Positions 21,179 through 30,134 of a stretch of 64,000 nt of DNA are shown here, one piece after another. The position numbers and the translations under genes are program-made. How positions within the stretch are numbered: position 1 is the stretch's first letter; each line of letters starts with the position of its first letter. The stretch lies in contig CAWKCE010000003.1 of the NCBI GenBank assembly GCA_963848085.1, positions 248,001-312,000 on the forward strand. The letters are read 5' to 3'. The notes under the pieces were generated by a model. It searched no databases. It had not been told where the DNA came from and saw nothing but the letters and a program-made list of their open reading frames with translations. Source of the stretch: CAWKCE01 sp032127035. GTDB lineage: Bacteria; Actinomycetota; Actinomycetes; JAHEKZ01.

Positions 21179-21982
21179 TTAGGCGAGGAGGCGGCGGCGC
21201 ATGCCGGTGGATGCGAGCTCCCACATCAGCAGGGCGAAGGCGAGCAGGACGGCGAAGTGGTAGAGGTCCGCGAGGGGTTGCCACCCGAAACAGGCGTCTC
21301 GGACGAGCTGCACGCAGTGGAACAACGGGTTGAGCTGGGCCAGCACCTGGAGTACGGGTGGCAGGTTGCTGATGGGGAAGAAGGTGCCGGCGACGAGGAA
21401 CAGGGGAGTGAGCACCGCCGACGTGATGTAGGTGAAGGCGTCGATGGTCTTCACGACGGTTGACTGCCACATGCCGAAGTACGCCCAGCCCAGCCCGGCG
21501 AGGAAGGCGACGAAGGGGACGACCAGCATCCCCCACGTGGGGGTGAGGCCGAAGAAGAACGTCACGACCAGCGGGATCGACCCGAACACCCCGGCCTTCG
21601 CGGCGATCCAGGTGCCCTCGGCGAGCACCAGCTCCTCGATGTCAACCGGTGCGGCCAGCAGTGCGTCGTAGGAGTGCTGGAAGGTCCGGCGGACAAACGT
21701 GCTGAACATCCCGGGGAACGCCGACGCGAACAACACCGCCATGGCGACGGTCCCGGTGCCCACGTACTCGACGTAGCTGAGGCCGTCGACGCTGCTGATG
21801 AGGGTTCCGACGCCGAGCCCGAAAGCAAGCAGGTAGATCGTCGGCTGGACGATCGCGGAGAACGTCGAGGACGCCCAGTAGCGCCGGAACAGGGTCAGCT
21901 CTCGCACCCAGATCGCCTCGAAAGCCACCCACTCGTACCGCCGAACCGCGGTGGGCGCGGGTGAGTTCGTGGTGGAGGTCAT
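21179..21982 (-). CDS. ABC-2 type transporter permease
   Basis: A 267-residue membrane subunit with about six hydrophobic segments, of the NodJ/DrrB type: NSPAPTAVRRYEWVAFEAIWVRE leads into the first helix and a central AFPGMFSTFVRRTFQHSYDALLAAP loop is typical of the family. Its ATG overlaps the stop of the ATPase gene by 4 bp. Drug or polysaccharide export is usual for this class; the substrate is unknown. Confidence 0.9.
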   Translation of the reverse strand: MTSTTNSPAPTAVRRYEWVAFEAIWVRELTLFRRYWASSTFSAIVQPTIYLLAFGLGVGTLISSVDGLSYVEYVGTGTVAMAVLFASAFPGMFSTFVRRTFQHSYDALLAAPVDIEELVLAEGTWIAAKAGVFGSIPLVVTFFFGLTPTWGMLVVPFVAFLAGLGWAYFGMWQSTVVKTIDAFTYITSAVLTPLFLVAGTFFPISNLPPVLQVLAQLNPLFHCVQLVRDACFGWQPLADLYHFAVLLAFALLMWELASTGMRRRLLA

Positions 21983-22905
21983 TCGAGTCTCTCCCCGGTG
22001 AGCAGGACGAACACATCCTCGAGAGTGGCGGCCCGCCTGGACCCGGAGCCCAGTGCGTCGACCAACGCCGCCGGAGCCGACTCCGCGCGTAGCACCGAGA
22101 CGGACGGCCCGGTGCGTCGGGTAGGGAGACCGGCGGCCCGCGCCAGCGCCTCGATGCGCCCCAGGTTCTCCGGCGGGCCGAAGAACTCCAGCGCCTCGGT
22201 CCCGGCGTGCTCAGACAGCAGAGTCAAGGGAGCTCCTCGGGCGACCACCCGGCCGTGTGACATGACGGCGACGTCGTCGGCGAGACGCTCGGCCTCTTCG
22301 ATGTAGTGCGTGGACATCAAGATGGTGACGCCTTCGGTGCGCAGGCGGTCGATGAGTCCCCACAGCTCCTGGCGCACCTGCGGGTCCAGTCCGACGGTGG
22401 GCTCGTCCAGCAGGACCAGGTCCGGGCGGTGGACCAGACCGCGCGCGATCAGCAGGCGTCGACGCATTCCACCGGACAGGTCGGTCACCTTGGAGTCCGC
22501 GCGGTCGGTCAGGCCGACGAGGGCGAGAGCGCTGTCGACCGCTGTGCGCCGCCGTCCGCGCGGGATCCGGTACAACGCCGCGAAGACATCGAGGTTCTGC
22601 CGAGTAGTGAGCTCGGTGTCGAGGTTGTCCTGCTGCGGGACCACCCCCATCCGCAGGCGCGCCTGCTTCGACCGCTCCGGCACGGGCTGGCCGAGCACGC
22701 TGATCGTCCCCTCGTCGGGCTCGGTCTGGCCGGTGAGCAGGCGCATGGTGGTGGACTTGCCGGCGCCGTTGGGGCCGAGCAGCCCTAGGACCGTCCCATA
22801 GGAGACATCCAGGTCGAGCTCGTTCACTGCGGTGATCGAGCCGAAGCGCTTGACCACCCCTGCCAGCACGATCGCGGGGCCGGCGTCGCGAGGGGGCGTC
22901 GTCAC
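21979..22905 (-). CDS. ABC transporter ATP-binding protein (NodI/DrrA type)
   Basis: A 308-residue ATPase with Walker A GPNGAGKST (about residue 44), signature LSGGMRRRL, Walker B LVLLDEP and the switch histidine in MSTHYIEEA. The C-terminal extension (about 235-305) is of the drug-exporter type. GTG start, 4 bp from the end of glpX on the same strand, so glpX, the ATPase and the permease are probably one transcript. Confidence 0.92.
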   Translation of the reverse strand: MTTPPRDAGPAIVLAGVVKRFGSITAVNELDLDVSYGTVLGLLGPNGAGKSTTMRLLTGQTEPDEGTISVLGQPVPERSKQARLRMGVVPQQDNLDTELTTRQNLDVFAALYRIPRGRRRTAVDSALALVGLTDRADSKVTDLSGGMRRRLLIARGLVHRPDLVLLDEPTVGLDPQVRQELWGLIDRLRTEGVTILMSTHYIEEAERLADDVAVMSHGRVVARGAPLTLLSEHAGTEALEFFGPPENLGRIEALARAAGLPTRRTGPSVSVLRAESAPAALVDALGSGSRRAATLEDVFVLLTGERLE

Positions 22906-22909
22906 CTCG

Positions 22910-23905
22910 CTAGAAGTCGACGGCCGCGTACTTGCGCAGCTTGGTGAGCCGGTGCTCGCTCTCCATGAAGCGGATGGTTCCGCTCTTGCTCCGCATGATG
23001 AGCGTCTGCGTGATGGCGCCGCCCGGCACGAACCGGACCCCGCGCAGCAGCTCTCCGTCGGTCAGACCGGTGGCGGCGAAGTACACGTTGTCGCCGCTGA
23101 CGAGGTCGTCGGTGGACAGGACCCGGTCGAGGTCGTGCCCAGCATCCAGCGCCTTGGCGCGCTCATCATCGTCCTGCGGCCACAGGCGCCCCTGCAGGAC
23201 GCCGCCGAGCGACTTGATGGCGCACGCGGTGATGATGCCCTCAGGCGTACCGCCGATGCCCAGCATGAGGTCCACGCCGGTGCCCTCCTTGGCGGCCATG
23301 ATGGCCCCGGCGACGTCGCCGTCGGTGATGAACTTGATGCGCGCCCCGGCCTCGCGGACGTCCTTGACGAGCTGCTCGTGTCGGGGTCGGTCGAGGATGC
23401 ACACCGTGATGTCCTGGGCGTCCACGCCCTTGGCGCGGGCGACCCGGCGGATGTTGTCCTTGACCGGCACCCGGATGTCGACGACGTCGGCGGCCTCCGG
23501 CCCGGTGGCGAGCTTGTCCATGTAGAAGACCGCGGACGGGTCGAACATCGTGCCCCGCTCGGCGACGGCGATCACGGCCAGGGCGTTGTTCATCCCCTTG
23601 GCGGTGAGGGTCGTGCCGTCGATCGGGTCCACCGCGACGTCGACCTCGGGCCCGGTGCCGTCCCCCACCTTCTCTCCGTTGAAGAGCATGGGGGCGTCGT
23701 CCTTCTCGCCCTCCCCGATCACCACGACACCGTTCATCTCGACGGTGTTGATGAGTCGTCGCATCGCGTTGACGGCGGCGGCGTCGGCGCCGTTCTTGTC
23801 GCCGCGGCCCACCCAGCGCGACCCCGCGACGGCGGCGGCCTCGGTCACCCGGCCCAGCTCGAGCCCCAGGTTGCGGTCCGGTTCTTCATGGTTCGAAGCG
23901 ATCAC
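22910..23905 (-). CDS. glpX: Class II fructose-1,6-bisphosphatase
   Basis: Gluconeogenic phosphatase, the main FBPase of actinobacteria. The 331-residue protein has metal-binding VIGEGEKDDAPML (about residues 57-69) and VDPIDGTTLTAKG (about 87-99), and GIGGTPEGIITACAIK. GTG start with GAGGGGAA upstream. Synteny with Rv1099c beside fumC in mycobacteria is broken here by the fumA island and transporter genes. Confidence 0.95.
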   Translation of the reverse strand: MIASNHEEPDRNLGLELGRVTEAAAVAGSRWVGRGDKNGADAAAVNAMRRLINTVEMNGVVVIGEGEKDDAPMLFNGEKVGDGTGPEVDVAVDPIDGTTLTAKGMNNALAVIAVAERGTMFDPSAVFYMDKLATGPEAADVVDIRVPVKDNIRRVARAKGVDAQDITVCILDRPRHEQLVKDVREAGARIKFITDGDVAGAIMAAKEGTGVDLMLGIGGTPEGIITACAIKSLGGVLQGRLWPQDDDERAKALDAGHDLDRVLSTDDLVSGDNVYFAATGLTDGELLRGVRFVPGGAITQTLIMRSKSGTIRFMESEHRLTKLRKYAAVDF

Positions 23906-23962
23906 GACGGTTCCCCTCGGTCGCTGTGGCGGTCCCCCGATGCTATCGGTGCCGCCGGGTGG

Positions 23963-25069
23963 TCACAGGGGGGTGACGGAGACCTCCATCGCCTTGACCG
24001 CAGCCCAGACCTCAGCCCCCGGGCGAAGGGCCAGCTCGGTTGCCGCGGCCCGGGTGATCTCCGCAACGACGCTCGGCGGGCCAGCATCGGCGCCCAGGCC
24101 GGCATGCCCGACGCGCGCCGAGAGTGCGACGCGCAGCCGGTGCCCCACCGGTGTGAGCTCGGCTACCGCCATCGGCCATGCGTTTCGGGCGCTGCCTTCT
24201 GGGCGCTCCAGGAACACCGTGACCGCTGACGACGCGACGCAGGCAAGGACGCGCCGGCCGGCGGGCGGGACCTCCGGGACCGTCACCGTGCCACCCCCGT
24301 CGATCCGGACCCGGCCCGACCCGTCGCCTTCCGAAGCCGTCACTCCGCGCCACGCGTTGAGTCCGAGCAGCTCGGCGGTCCAGGTCGACTGTGGACTGCG
24401 GAGCAGCTCGTCGGGCGAGGCGTCCTGGACGACGACGCCGTGCTCGACAACGACCACCCGGTCGGCCAGCGCCAGCGCTTCGGTGGCGTCGTGCGTCACG
24501 ACCAGCGCCACGCCAGCGAACGACGACAGGTGTGCCACGAGCATGCGACGCACGTCCTCGCGTCCGGCCACGTCCAACGACGCGGTCGGCTCGTCGAGCA
24601 GGAGGACGGCGGGGTCGACGGCGAGTGCGCGGGCCAGCGCGACCCGCTGCGCCTGCCCACCAGACAACGTGTGCGGACGCCGCGCTCCGAGGGCGGTGAT
24701 GTCGAGTCGGTCGAGCCACGACTCGGCGCTGCGTCGAGCAGCATGTCGGCTCGCGCCCCGTGACCGCGGCCCGTAGGCGATGTTGTCGCGAACCGTCAGG
24801 TGCGCGAACAAGGCCGCAGCCTGTGGGACGTACCCGAGACTGCGCGCAGCGGGGGGACGGCCGGTCACGTCCCTCCCATCGATGCGCACCCGCGACTGCG
24901 CCGAGACCGGCACCAGGCCGGCGACTGCCCGGAGCAGCGTGGACTTGCCGGCACCGTTCGGACCGACGACCGCCACCGTCGTCGCCGCGTCCGCCGCCAA
25001 GGTGGCGGCGACCCGCGGAGACGACGGGTCGCCGACGAGCACCGACACGTCGAGGCCACCCCGCGTCAC
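23963..25069 (-). CDS. modC: Molybdate ABC transporter ATP-binding protein
   Basis: A 368-residue ATPase: Walker A GPNGAGKSTLL (about residue 34), signature LSGGQAQRVAL, Walker B LLLDEPTAS and VTHDATEALALADRV. The C-terminal part (about 300-368) is a TOBE/mop molybdate-binding domain (TRAAATELALRPGAEVWAAVK). The GTG at 25069 is chosen because it overlaps the modB stop (GTGA) and has GGAGG upstream. Last gene of the molybdate operon. Confidence 0.92.
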   Translation of the reverse strand: MTRGGLDVSVLVGDPSSPRVAATLAADAATTVAVVGPNGAGKSTLLRAVAGLVPVSAQSRVRIDGRDVTGRPPAARSLGYVPQAAALFAHLTVRDNIAYGPRSRGASRHAARRSAESWLDRLDITALGARRPHTLSGGQAQRVALARALAVDPAVLLLDEPTASLDVAGREDVRRMLVAHLSSFAGVALVVTHDATEALALADRVVVVEHGVVVQDASPDELLRSPQSTWTAELLGLNAWRGVTASEGDGSGRVRIDGGGTVTVPEVPPAGRRVLACVASSAVTVFLERPEGSARNAWPMAVAELTPVGHRLRVALSARVGHAGLGADAGPPSVVAEITRAAATELALRPGAEVWAAVKAMEVSVTPL

Positions 25070-25896
25070 GGCGCCCTCCTGGCCCGCCAGGGGACCAGCC
25101 ACTGGCTACGCAGCGCCACGATGACGGTCGTGCTGGTGACGAGCATGAGCAGGCTCAGTGTGAGGGCTCCCGCCGGGTCGGTGGGGAGCACCTCGTACAC
25201 CGCGAGCGGCATGGTCTGGGTGATCCCGGCGATGCTTCCCGCGAACGTGATCGTCGCGCCGAACTCGCCCAGCGCCCGGGCCCATGCCAGCGCCGCGCCG
25301 GAGGCCAGTCCGGGACGGATCGAGGGCAGCGTGATCGTCCAGAAGACACGCCACGGGGACGCGCCAAGAGTCTCGGCAACCTCCTCGGCGGCGCGGTCCA
25401 CCGACTCCAACGCCCCCTCCACGGCGAGCACCAGGAAGGGCAGTGCGACGTACGTCGCTGCCATGACCGTTCCCGCAGTCGAGAAGGGCAGCGTGATCCC
25501 GAGCCGGTCCAGCGGCCCGCCGAGCAGGCCCCGCGGCCCGAACGCGAGCAGCAGGGCAACGCCTCCGACGACGGGCGGCAGCACCATCGGGACCAGCACG
25601 AACCCTCGCACCAGGGACCTGCCGGGGAAGTCGACGCGGGCGAGGAACCAGGCCAACGGGACCCCGCAGACCAGGCACACCACGAGGGCTCCGGTGGAGG
25701 AGATGACCGACACCCGGAGTGCCTGGACCACGGTGGGGTCGGCGAGGATGCGGCCGATGTCTCCCCACGGGGCACGGGCCAGGAGGCCGAGCAACGGCAG
25801 CACCAGGAGGATCAGCGCGCCGAAAGCGGGGACGGCGAACAGGACGGGGAGGGACCGCGCGCGGGGGGCGGTCGGTCCGGCCGCGGTCGTGCTCAT
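25066..25896 (-). CDS. modB: Molybdate ABC transporter permease
   Basis: A 276-residue inner-membrane subunit with about six helices. The ATPase-contact loop EVAETLGASPWRVFWTITLP (about residues 168-187) is the EAA motif of ModB/CysT-type permeases, and GEFGATITFAGSI is the typical downstream segment. It overlaps modA (ATGA) and modC (GTGA) at its two ends. Confidence 0.93.
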   Translation of the reverse strand: MSTTAAGPTAPRARSLPVLFAVPAFGALILLVLPLLGLLARAPWGDIGRILADPTVVQALRVSVISSTGALVVCLVCGVPLAWFLARVDFPGRSLVRGFVLVPMVLPPVVGGVALLLAFGPRGLLGGPLDRLGITLPFSTAGTVMAATYVALPFLVLAVEGALESVDRAAEEVAETLGASPWRVFWTITLPSIRPGLASGAALAWARALGEFGATITFAGSIAGITQTMPLAVYEVLPTDPAGALTLSLLMLVTSTTVIVALRSQWLVPWRARRAP

Positions 25897-26645
25897 GGTG
25901 CGTCGAACCCGTACCGACGCAGGATGTCCTGCGCCGCCGGTGAGGTCAGGAAGGTAACGAACTCGTTCGCCAGCTCCGGCTGCTCGGAGGAGTCGACGGT
26001 GGCCGCCGGGTAGGTCGCCACGATGTTCTGCGCGGTGGGGATGGTGACGGTGTCGACGGCATCCCCAGCCGCGGTCGCGTCGGTGACGTAGACCACTCCA
26101 GCGTCGGCGCCTCCGAAGGACACCCGCGTGACGACCGCCTTCACATCGACCTCCTCGGAGACCGGCGACACCGTCACCCCGGCGTCGGCCAGCATCTGTG
26201 CCGCGTACTGCCCGGCCGGCACCTCGGGACCGGCCAGGGCGACCGCGACACCAGGGTCTGCGAGGTCGGTGAGCGAGCGGACGGCGGCCGGGTTGCCGGG
26301 CGGCACGATGATCGCCAACCGGTTGTGCGCGAAGACGACCGGCGGACCGGCCACATCGTCGACGGTGTTCAGGCTGCTGGTCCCCGCCAGCGCCAGAACG
26401 TCTGCCGGCAGGCCGGAGGTTGCCTGCGCGACCAGCTCCTGCGATCCACCGAACGACAGCCGCACGTCGACCCCGGCATGCTCTGAGGCGAACGCAGTGG
26501 CGATCTGCGGGAAGGCCTCCGTCAGAGACGAGGCGGCGAGGACGGTCAGCGTCTGGTCGGAGCCGGCCGGCGAGTCGGCGGAGCAGGCGGCCAGGAGGGC
26601 GAGGCTGAGCGCTGCGACGGCCAGGGTGGTGATGCGGATGTGCAC
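25893..26645 (-). CDS. modA: Molybdate-binding lipoprotein
   Basis: Periplasm-equivalent binding subunit. From the GTG at 26645 the protein has 250 residues: signal peptide with lipobox ALLAAC, then LTVLAASSLTEAFPQIA, the oxyanion-binding serines of ModA, DVRLSFGGSQELVAQ and later GADAGVVYVTD. The reading frame continues upstream into a neighbouring gene in another frame and that part is ignored. It starts 2 bp after the regulator gene ends and overlaps modB by 4 bp. Confidence 0.92.
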   Translation of the reverse strand: MHIRITTLAVAALSLALLAACSADSPAGSDQTLTVLAASSLTEAFPQIATAFASEHAGVDVRLSFGGSQELVAQATSGLPADVLALAGTSSLNTVDDVAGPPVVFAHNRLAIIVPPGNPAAVRSLTDLADPGVAVALAGPEVPAGQYAAQMLADAGVTVSPVSEEVDVKAVVTRVSFGGADAGVVYVTDATAAGDAVDTVTIPTAQNIVATYPAATVDSSEQPELANEFVTFLTSPAAQDILRRYGFDAP

Positions 26646-26647
26646 GG

Positions 26648-27040
26648 TCAGGCCAGCTCGACGGCCACGTGGGGAGCTTTGACCACGGCCACGACCTCGA
26701 CCCCCGGGGCTAAGCCGAGCTCGTCGACGGCCTCCCGCGTCATCAGGGACACCACGCGGTGCGGTCCGGCCTGGATGTCCACCTGCGCCACCACGGTGTC
26801 GGCGACCACGCGGGTGACCAGGCCGGGGAAGCTGTTGCGGGCAGATCGGCCGCGGGGCGCTGGACTGTCCACCAGGGAGGTCGCGAACGCCGCCAGCGCC
26901 GCGCCCTCGACCATCCGACGGCCGGACTCGTCGGTCTGGGTCGGGAACCGCCCGGCGTCGGCCCACCGTCGGGCGGTGTCGACGCTGACCCCGAGCAGCT
27001 GGGCGACCCGACTCATTCCGTACGACGGCTGGTTGCTCAT
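26648..27040 (-). CDS. HTH/TOBE molybdopterin-binding regulator
   Basis: A 130-residue protein with an N-terminal MerR/excisionase-type helix-turn-helix (about 6-45, SRVAQLLGVSVDTARRWADAG) and a C-terminal TOBE (mop) domain (about 65-128, NSFPGLVTRVVAD and VVAVVKAPHVAVELA). The architecture fits a molybdate-sensing transcription factor, simpler than ModE. As first gene of the modABC operon it probably autoregulates. ATG with AAGGTG about 7 nt upstream. Confidence 0.85.
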   Translation of the reverse strand: MSNQPSYGMSRVAQLLGVSVDTARRWADAGRFPTQTDESGRRMVEGAALAAFATSLVDSPAPRGRSARNSFPGLVTRVVADTVVAQVDIQAGPHRVVSLMTREAVDELGLAPGVEVVAVVKAPHVAVELA

Positions 27041-27058
27041 CTGCGGCACCTTACCCGC

Positions 27059-27073
27059 TCACTGCTGTAGTGA
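27059..27073. promoter_or_regulatory. Candidate operator of the molybdate operon
   Basis: Inverted repeat TCACT-gctgt-AGTGA with 5-bp arms, 19 bp before the regulator start. Its position fits a self-controlled operator. The arms are short, so this is tentative. Confidence 0.3.
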
Positions 27074-27164
27074 ACACGGCTCACCTGCGCGAAGGCACCC
27101 CCGTAACTACGGCCTAGTACGGGGTCGAGGGGCGGGGTGTGGCGGGGTGGGGGACCATAGGGGC

Positions 27165-27713
27165 ATGGCACAACCCCGGGGGCGCGAGACCGTCTCCGAC
27201 ATGGTGCGGTCGCTGGCCGTGGTGGGGGCGGTGGTCGCGGCGCTGTTCCTGGTCGTGGTCTGGCAGCGGCCCGAGGTGCAGGGGGACGTGCGGGCGCCGG
27301 TTGACGTCCCTGGCGTCGTCGCAGCGGTGCAGACCTCAGGCCCGTTCCCGGTGCTGGCCCCGGCTCCCCCCGACTCCTGGACCCCCACCAGCGTCTGGTT
27401 CGAACCGAACTCGTCCGATGTGTCCGGCGGGGTTCTGCACGTCGGCTACGAGACCGCCACCGGCTCGTACGCCGAGGTCCGGCAGACCGACGCCGGCCCG
27501 GAGGACGCGGTCTCGGCGTGGGCGGACAACGGCGTCGCCGTCGGGTCCCCGGTGGAGCTGGCGGGGCTCACGTGGCAACGGGTCGAGTCCGAGCGGACCG
27601 GGCGGCGCGCCCTGGTCGCCAGCCGGTCGACGGGTGACGGTGCGGTGGCCGTGCTGGTCACCGGCAAGGCGGACTGGCCCGAGCTGGAGGAGCTCGCCGG
27701 GTCACTCCGGTGA
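27165..27713 (+). CDS. DUF4245 domain-containing protein
   Basis: A 182-residue protein: short cytoplasmic N-terminus, one membrane helix (about 13-34) and an extracytoplasmic domain with FPVLAPAPPDSWTPTSVWFEP and a YAEVRQTDAGP segment, typical of DUF4245. Conserved near xseAB in actinobacteria (Rv1109c in M. tuberculosis). Role unknown. Its 3' end overlaps the convergent xseB by 12 bp. Confidence 0.85.
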   Translation: MAQPRGRETVSDMVRSLAVVGAVVAALFLVVVWQRPEVQGDVRAPVDVPGVVAAVQTSGPFPVLAPAPPDSWTPTSVWFEPNSSDVSGGVLHVGYETATGSYAEVRQTDAGPEDAVSAWADNGVAVGSPVELAGLTWQRVESERTGRRALVASRSTGDGAVAVLVTGKADWPELEELAGSLR

Positions 27714-27923
27714 GGTGATCTCCTGCTCGTCGTCACTGGTGGCAGCGTCCAGCTGGGTCTGGGCGCCCGCCAGCAGCACCTGGCAGGCCGCTGCCAGCTC
27801 CTCGCCCCGCTGCCACAGCGCCAGCGACTCCTCCAGCGTCAGACCGCCGGCCTCGAGCTGCTGCACGACGGCGACCAGCTCGTCCCTGGTCTGCTCGTAG
27901 CCGGTCTTGTCGGGCTGGCTCAT
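27702..27923 (-). CDS. xseB: Exodeoxyribonuclease VII small subunit
   Basis: A 73-residue two-helix protein, the small subunit that forms the multimeric shaft with XseA. Family landmarks are YEQTRDELVAVVQQLEAGGLTLEESLALWQRG split across residues 9-40 and a helical C-terminus. ATG with CAGGAG upstream and a 4-bp overlap with the xseA stop. A longer open frame upstream is antisense to nothing real and is not used. Confidence 0.95.
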   Translation of the reverse strand: MSQPDKTGYEQTRDELVAVVQQLEAGGLTLEESLALWQRGEELAAACQVLLAGAQTQLDAATSDDEQEITSPE

Positions 27924-29092
27924 GTGGCAACTCCTGATCGTTGGTCGGTCGGTGGCGGGACCCGGGCGGCGTGGAAGCTGCCTCCTGCGACCCGGACGCG
28001 GATGTGCTCGGCGGCCGAGACCTCCTCCGGGTCGCGGACGACCGAGTCGTCGTCGCGCTGGACGACGGCGTAGCCGCGGTCCAGCGTCGCCTGCGGCGAG
28101 AGCGACCGAAGCCGTGCCCGCGTGTGGGCCAGCCCGTCGCGCTCGCGCTCCAGCCGGCCGACCATCGCGCGTCGCACCCGGCCCTGCAGCTCGGCACAAC
28201 GGCGGGTCTCGCCGTCGACGAGGGCCTGGACCGCGCGACCGATCCGCTCGCGAGCGCGGACGACCGCCTGCAGCTCGGCCGCGACGTCGGGCACGACCCG
28301 TCGGGCGGCGTCGGTCGGTGTGCTGGCGCGCACGTCGGCGACGAGGTCGAGCAGCGGACTGTCCTGCTCGTGCCCGATGGCACTGACCACCGGAGTCGCG
28401 CACCCCGAGACGGCGCGGATCAAAGGCTCTTCGGAGAAAGGCAGGAGGTCTTCGACGGAGCCGCCGCCGCGGGTCACGACGATGACGTCAACCTCCGGGT
28501 CGGCGTCCAGCCGGGCGATGGCGGCGGTGACCTGCGCTGCCGCCGTCGGGCCCTGCACCGCGACCGTCTCGACCCGGAACTGGACGGCCGGCCAGCGTCG
28601 CCGGGCGTTCTCGACCACGTCCTTCTCGGCCGCCGAGGCGCGACCGCACACCAGGCCCACCCGCCGTGGCAGGAACGGCAGGTCGCGCTTTCGCTCCGGG
28701 GCAAACAGGCCCTCTGCCGCCAGCATCGTCTTCAGCCGCTCCAGCCGGGCGAGCAGCTCACCGAGCCCGACGTGGCGGATCTCCTTGGCCTGCATGGAGA
28801 ACGAGCCGCGGGCCAGGTAGAAGCCCGGCTTGGCATGGACCACGACCCGCGTCCCCTCGGCGATCGGCGGGTCGGCAGCGTCGATGACCCGTCTCGAGCA
28901 CGTGACCGGCAGGGACACCTCGGCGGCGGTGTCGCGCAGTGTGACGAAGACGAGCCCGGCGCCGGGGCGACGCGTGAGCTGTGCCACTTGGCCTTCGACC
29001 CACACCGGTCCGAGCCGGTCGATCCACTGCCCGACGAGCTGCGCCACCGTACGGACCGGGGCGGGCTTGTCGGCGGAGGTGTCCAGGCCCAT
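27920..29092 (-). CDS. xseA: Exodeoxyribonuclease VII large subunit
   Basis: Catalytic subunit that degrades single-stranded DNA from both ends. The 390-residue protein begins with an OB-fold (about 15-105), then the nuclease domain with VGLVCGRASAAEKD, VIVVTRGGGSVEDLLPFSEE and SAIGHEQDSPLLDLVAD, and ends in a coiled-coil region. The start at 29092 has a -10 element 6 nt upstream and diverges from ispH. Confidence 0.94.
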   Translation of the reverse strand: MGLDTSADKPAPVRTVAQLVGQWIDRLGPVWVEGQVAQLTRRPGAGLVFVTLRDTAAEVSLPVTCSRRVIDAADPPIAEGTRVVVHAKPGFYLARGSFSMQAKEIRHVGLGELLARLERLKTMLAAEGLFAPERKRDLPFLPRRVGLVCGRASAAEKDVVENARRRWPAVQFRVETVAVQGPTAAAQVTAAIARLDADPEVDVIVVTRGGGSVEDLLPFSEEPLIRAVSGCATPVVSAIGHEQDSPLLDLVADVRASTPTDAARRVVPDVAAELQAVVRARERIGRAVQALVDGETRRCAELQGRVRRAMVGRLERERDGLAHTRARLRSLSPQATLDRGYAVVQRDDDSVVRDPEEVSAAEHIRVRVAGGSFHAARVPPPTDQRSGVAT

Positions 29093-29098
29093 GGGGTG

Positions 29099-29104
29099 AG
29101 ACTA
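29099..29104 (-). promoter_or_regulatory. -10 element of xseA, probably leaderless
   Basis: On the minus strand TAGTCT lies 6 nt before the ATG at 29092. The ispH promoter faces it 50 bp away. Confidence 0.45.
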
Positions 29105-29153
29105 GGGCGCCCGGCAGACCATCGATCGATTCGTGGCCGCCGGCCCCTCGACC

Positions 29154-29159
29154 TAGCAT
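29154..29159 (+). promoter_or_regulatory. -10 element of ispH, probably leaderless
   Basis: TAGCAT ends 6 nt before the ATG at 29166, with no Shine-Dalgarno. Confidence 0.45.
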
Positions 29160-29165
29160 GGGACC

Positions 29166-30134
29166 ATGGCATCCCCCACGACGCGACGCGTCCTGCTCGC
29201 GGCTCCGCGGGGCTTCTGCGCCGGCGTCGACCGCGCGGTCATCACGGTGGAGAAGGCGTTGGAGCTGTACGGACCGCCGGTGTACGTCCGTAAGCAGATC
29301 GTCCACAACCGGCATGTCGTCGAGGACCTCGAGGCCAAGGGCGCGGTGTTCGTCGAGGAGACCGAGGAGGTCCCGGAGGGCGCCCTCGTGGTGTTCTCCG
29401 CGCACGGGGTGGCGCCGGTGGTGCACGAGGAGGCGGCGGCTCGGGGACTGCGCACGATCGACGCGACCTGCCCACTGGTGACGAAGGTGCACGTCGAGGC
29501 GCGGCGGTTCAGCCAGGAGGGGTACCAGATCCTGCTGATCGGTCACGAAGGGCACGAGGAGGTCGTCGGCACGCAGGGACAGGCGTCGGCGGACATCACG
29601 CTCGTGGGTGGCCCCGACGAGGTCGACCATCTTGAGCTTGCCGGCGACCGGCCGGTCGCGTGGCTGTCGCAGACGACACTGTCGGTGGACGAGACGATGG
29701 AGACCGTCGATCGTCTTCGGCAGCGGCTACCGCTGCTGACCGACCCGCCGAGTGACGACATCTGCTACGCCACCCAGAACCGGCAGTCGGCGGTGAAGCT
29801 CATGGCGGAGCAGGCCGACGTCGTCATTGTCGTGGGCTCGGCCAACTCGTCGAACTCGGTGCGCCTGGTCGAGGTCGCACTGGACGCCGGTGCCGGCACC
29901 GCGTACCGCGTCGACAACGCGTCCGAGCTTGACCCTGGCTGGGTGTCCGAGGCCCACACCGTCGGGGTCACCAGCGGCGCGTCGGTGCCGGAGTCGCTGG
30001 TGGACGGCGTCCTGGACCGGCTCGCCGAGCTCGGGCTGCGCGATGTGCAGACCGTCACGGCCGCCGAGGAGAGCCTGGTGTTCGCCTTGCCTCAGGAGCT
30101 GCGGCGCGACCTCAAGGCCGCGCAGAACCAGTGA
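29166..30134 (+). CDS. ispH: 4-hydroxy-3-methylbut-2-enyl diphosphate reductase
   Basis: Last enzyme of the MEP pathway, making isopentenyl and dimethylallyl diphosphate, and thereby the supplier of the cis-prenyltransferase at 6539. The 322-residue protein has the three iron-sulfur cysteines in RGFCAGVDRA (about 18), DATCPLVTKVH (about 102) and DICYATQNRQSA (about 200), and SANSSNSVRL for substrate binding. It matches Rv1110 (lytB2) next to xseA. Its end overlaps the convergent DUF6542 gene by 23 bp. Confidence 0.96.
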   Translation: MASPTTRRVLLAAPRGFCAGVDRAVITVEKALELYGPPVYVRKQIVHNRHVVEDLEAKGAVFVEETEEVPEGALVVFSAHGVAPVVHEEAAARGLRTIDATCPLVTKVHVEARRFSQEGYQILLIGHEGHEEVVGTQGQASADITLVGGPDEVDHLELAGDRPVAWLSQTTLSVDETMETVDRLRQRLPLLTDPPSDDICYATQNRQSAVKLMAEQADVVIVVGSANSSNSVRLVEVALDAGAGTAYRVDNASELDPGWVSEAHTVGVTSGASVPESLVDGVLDRLAELGLRDVQTVTAAEESLVFALPQELRRDLKAAQNQ

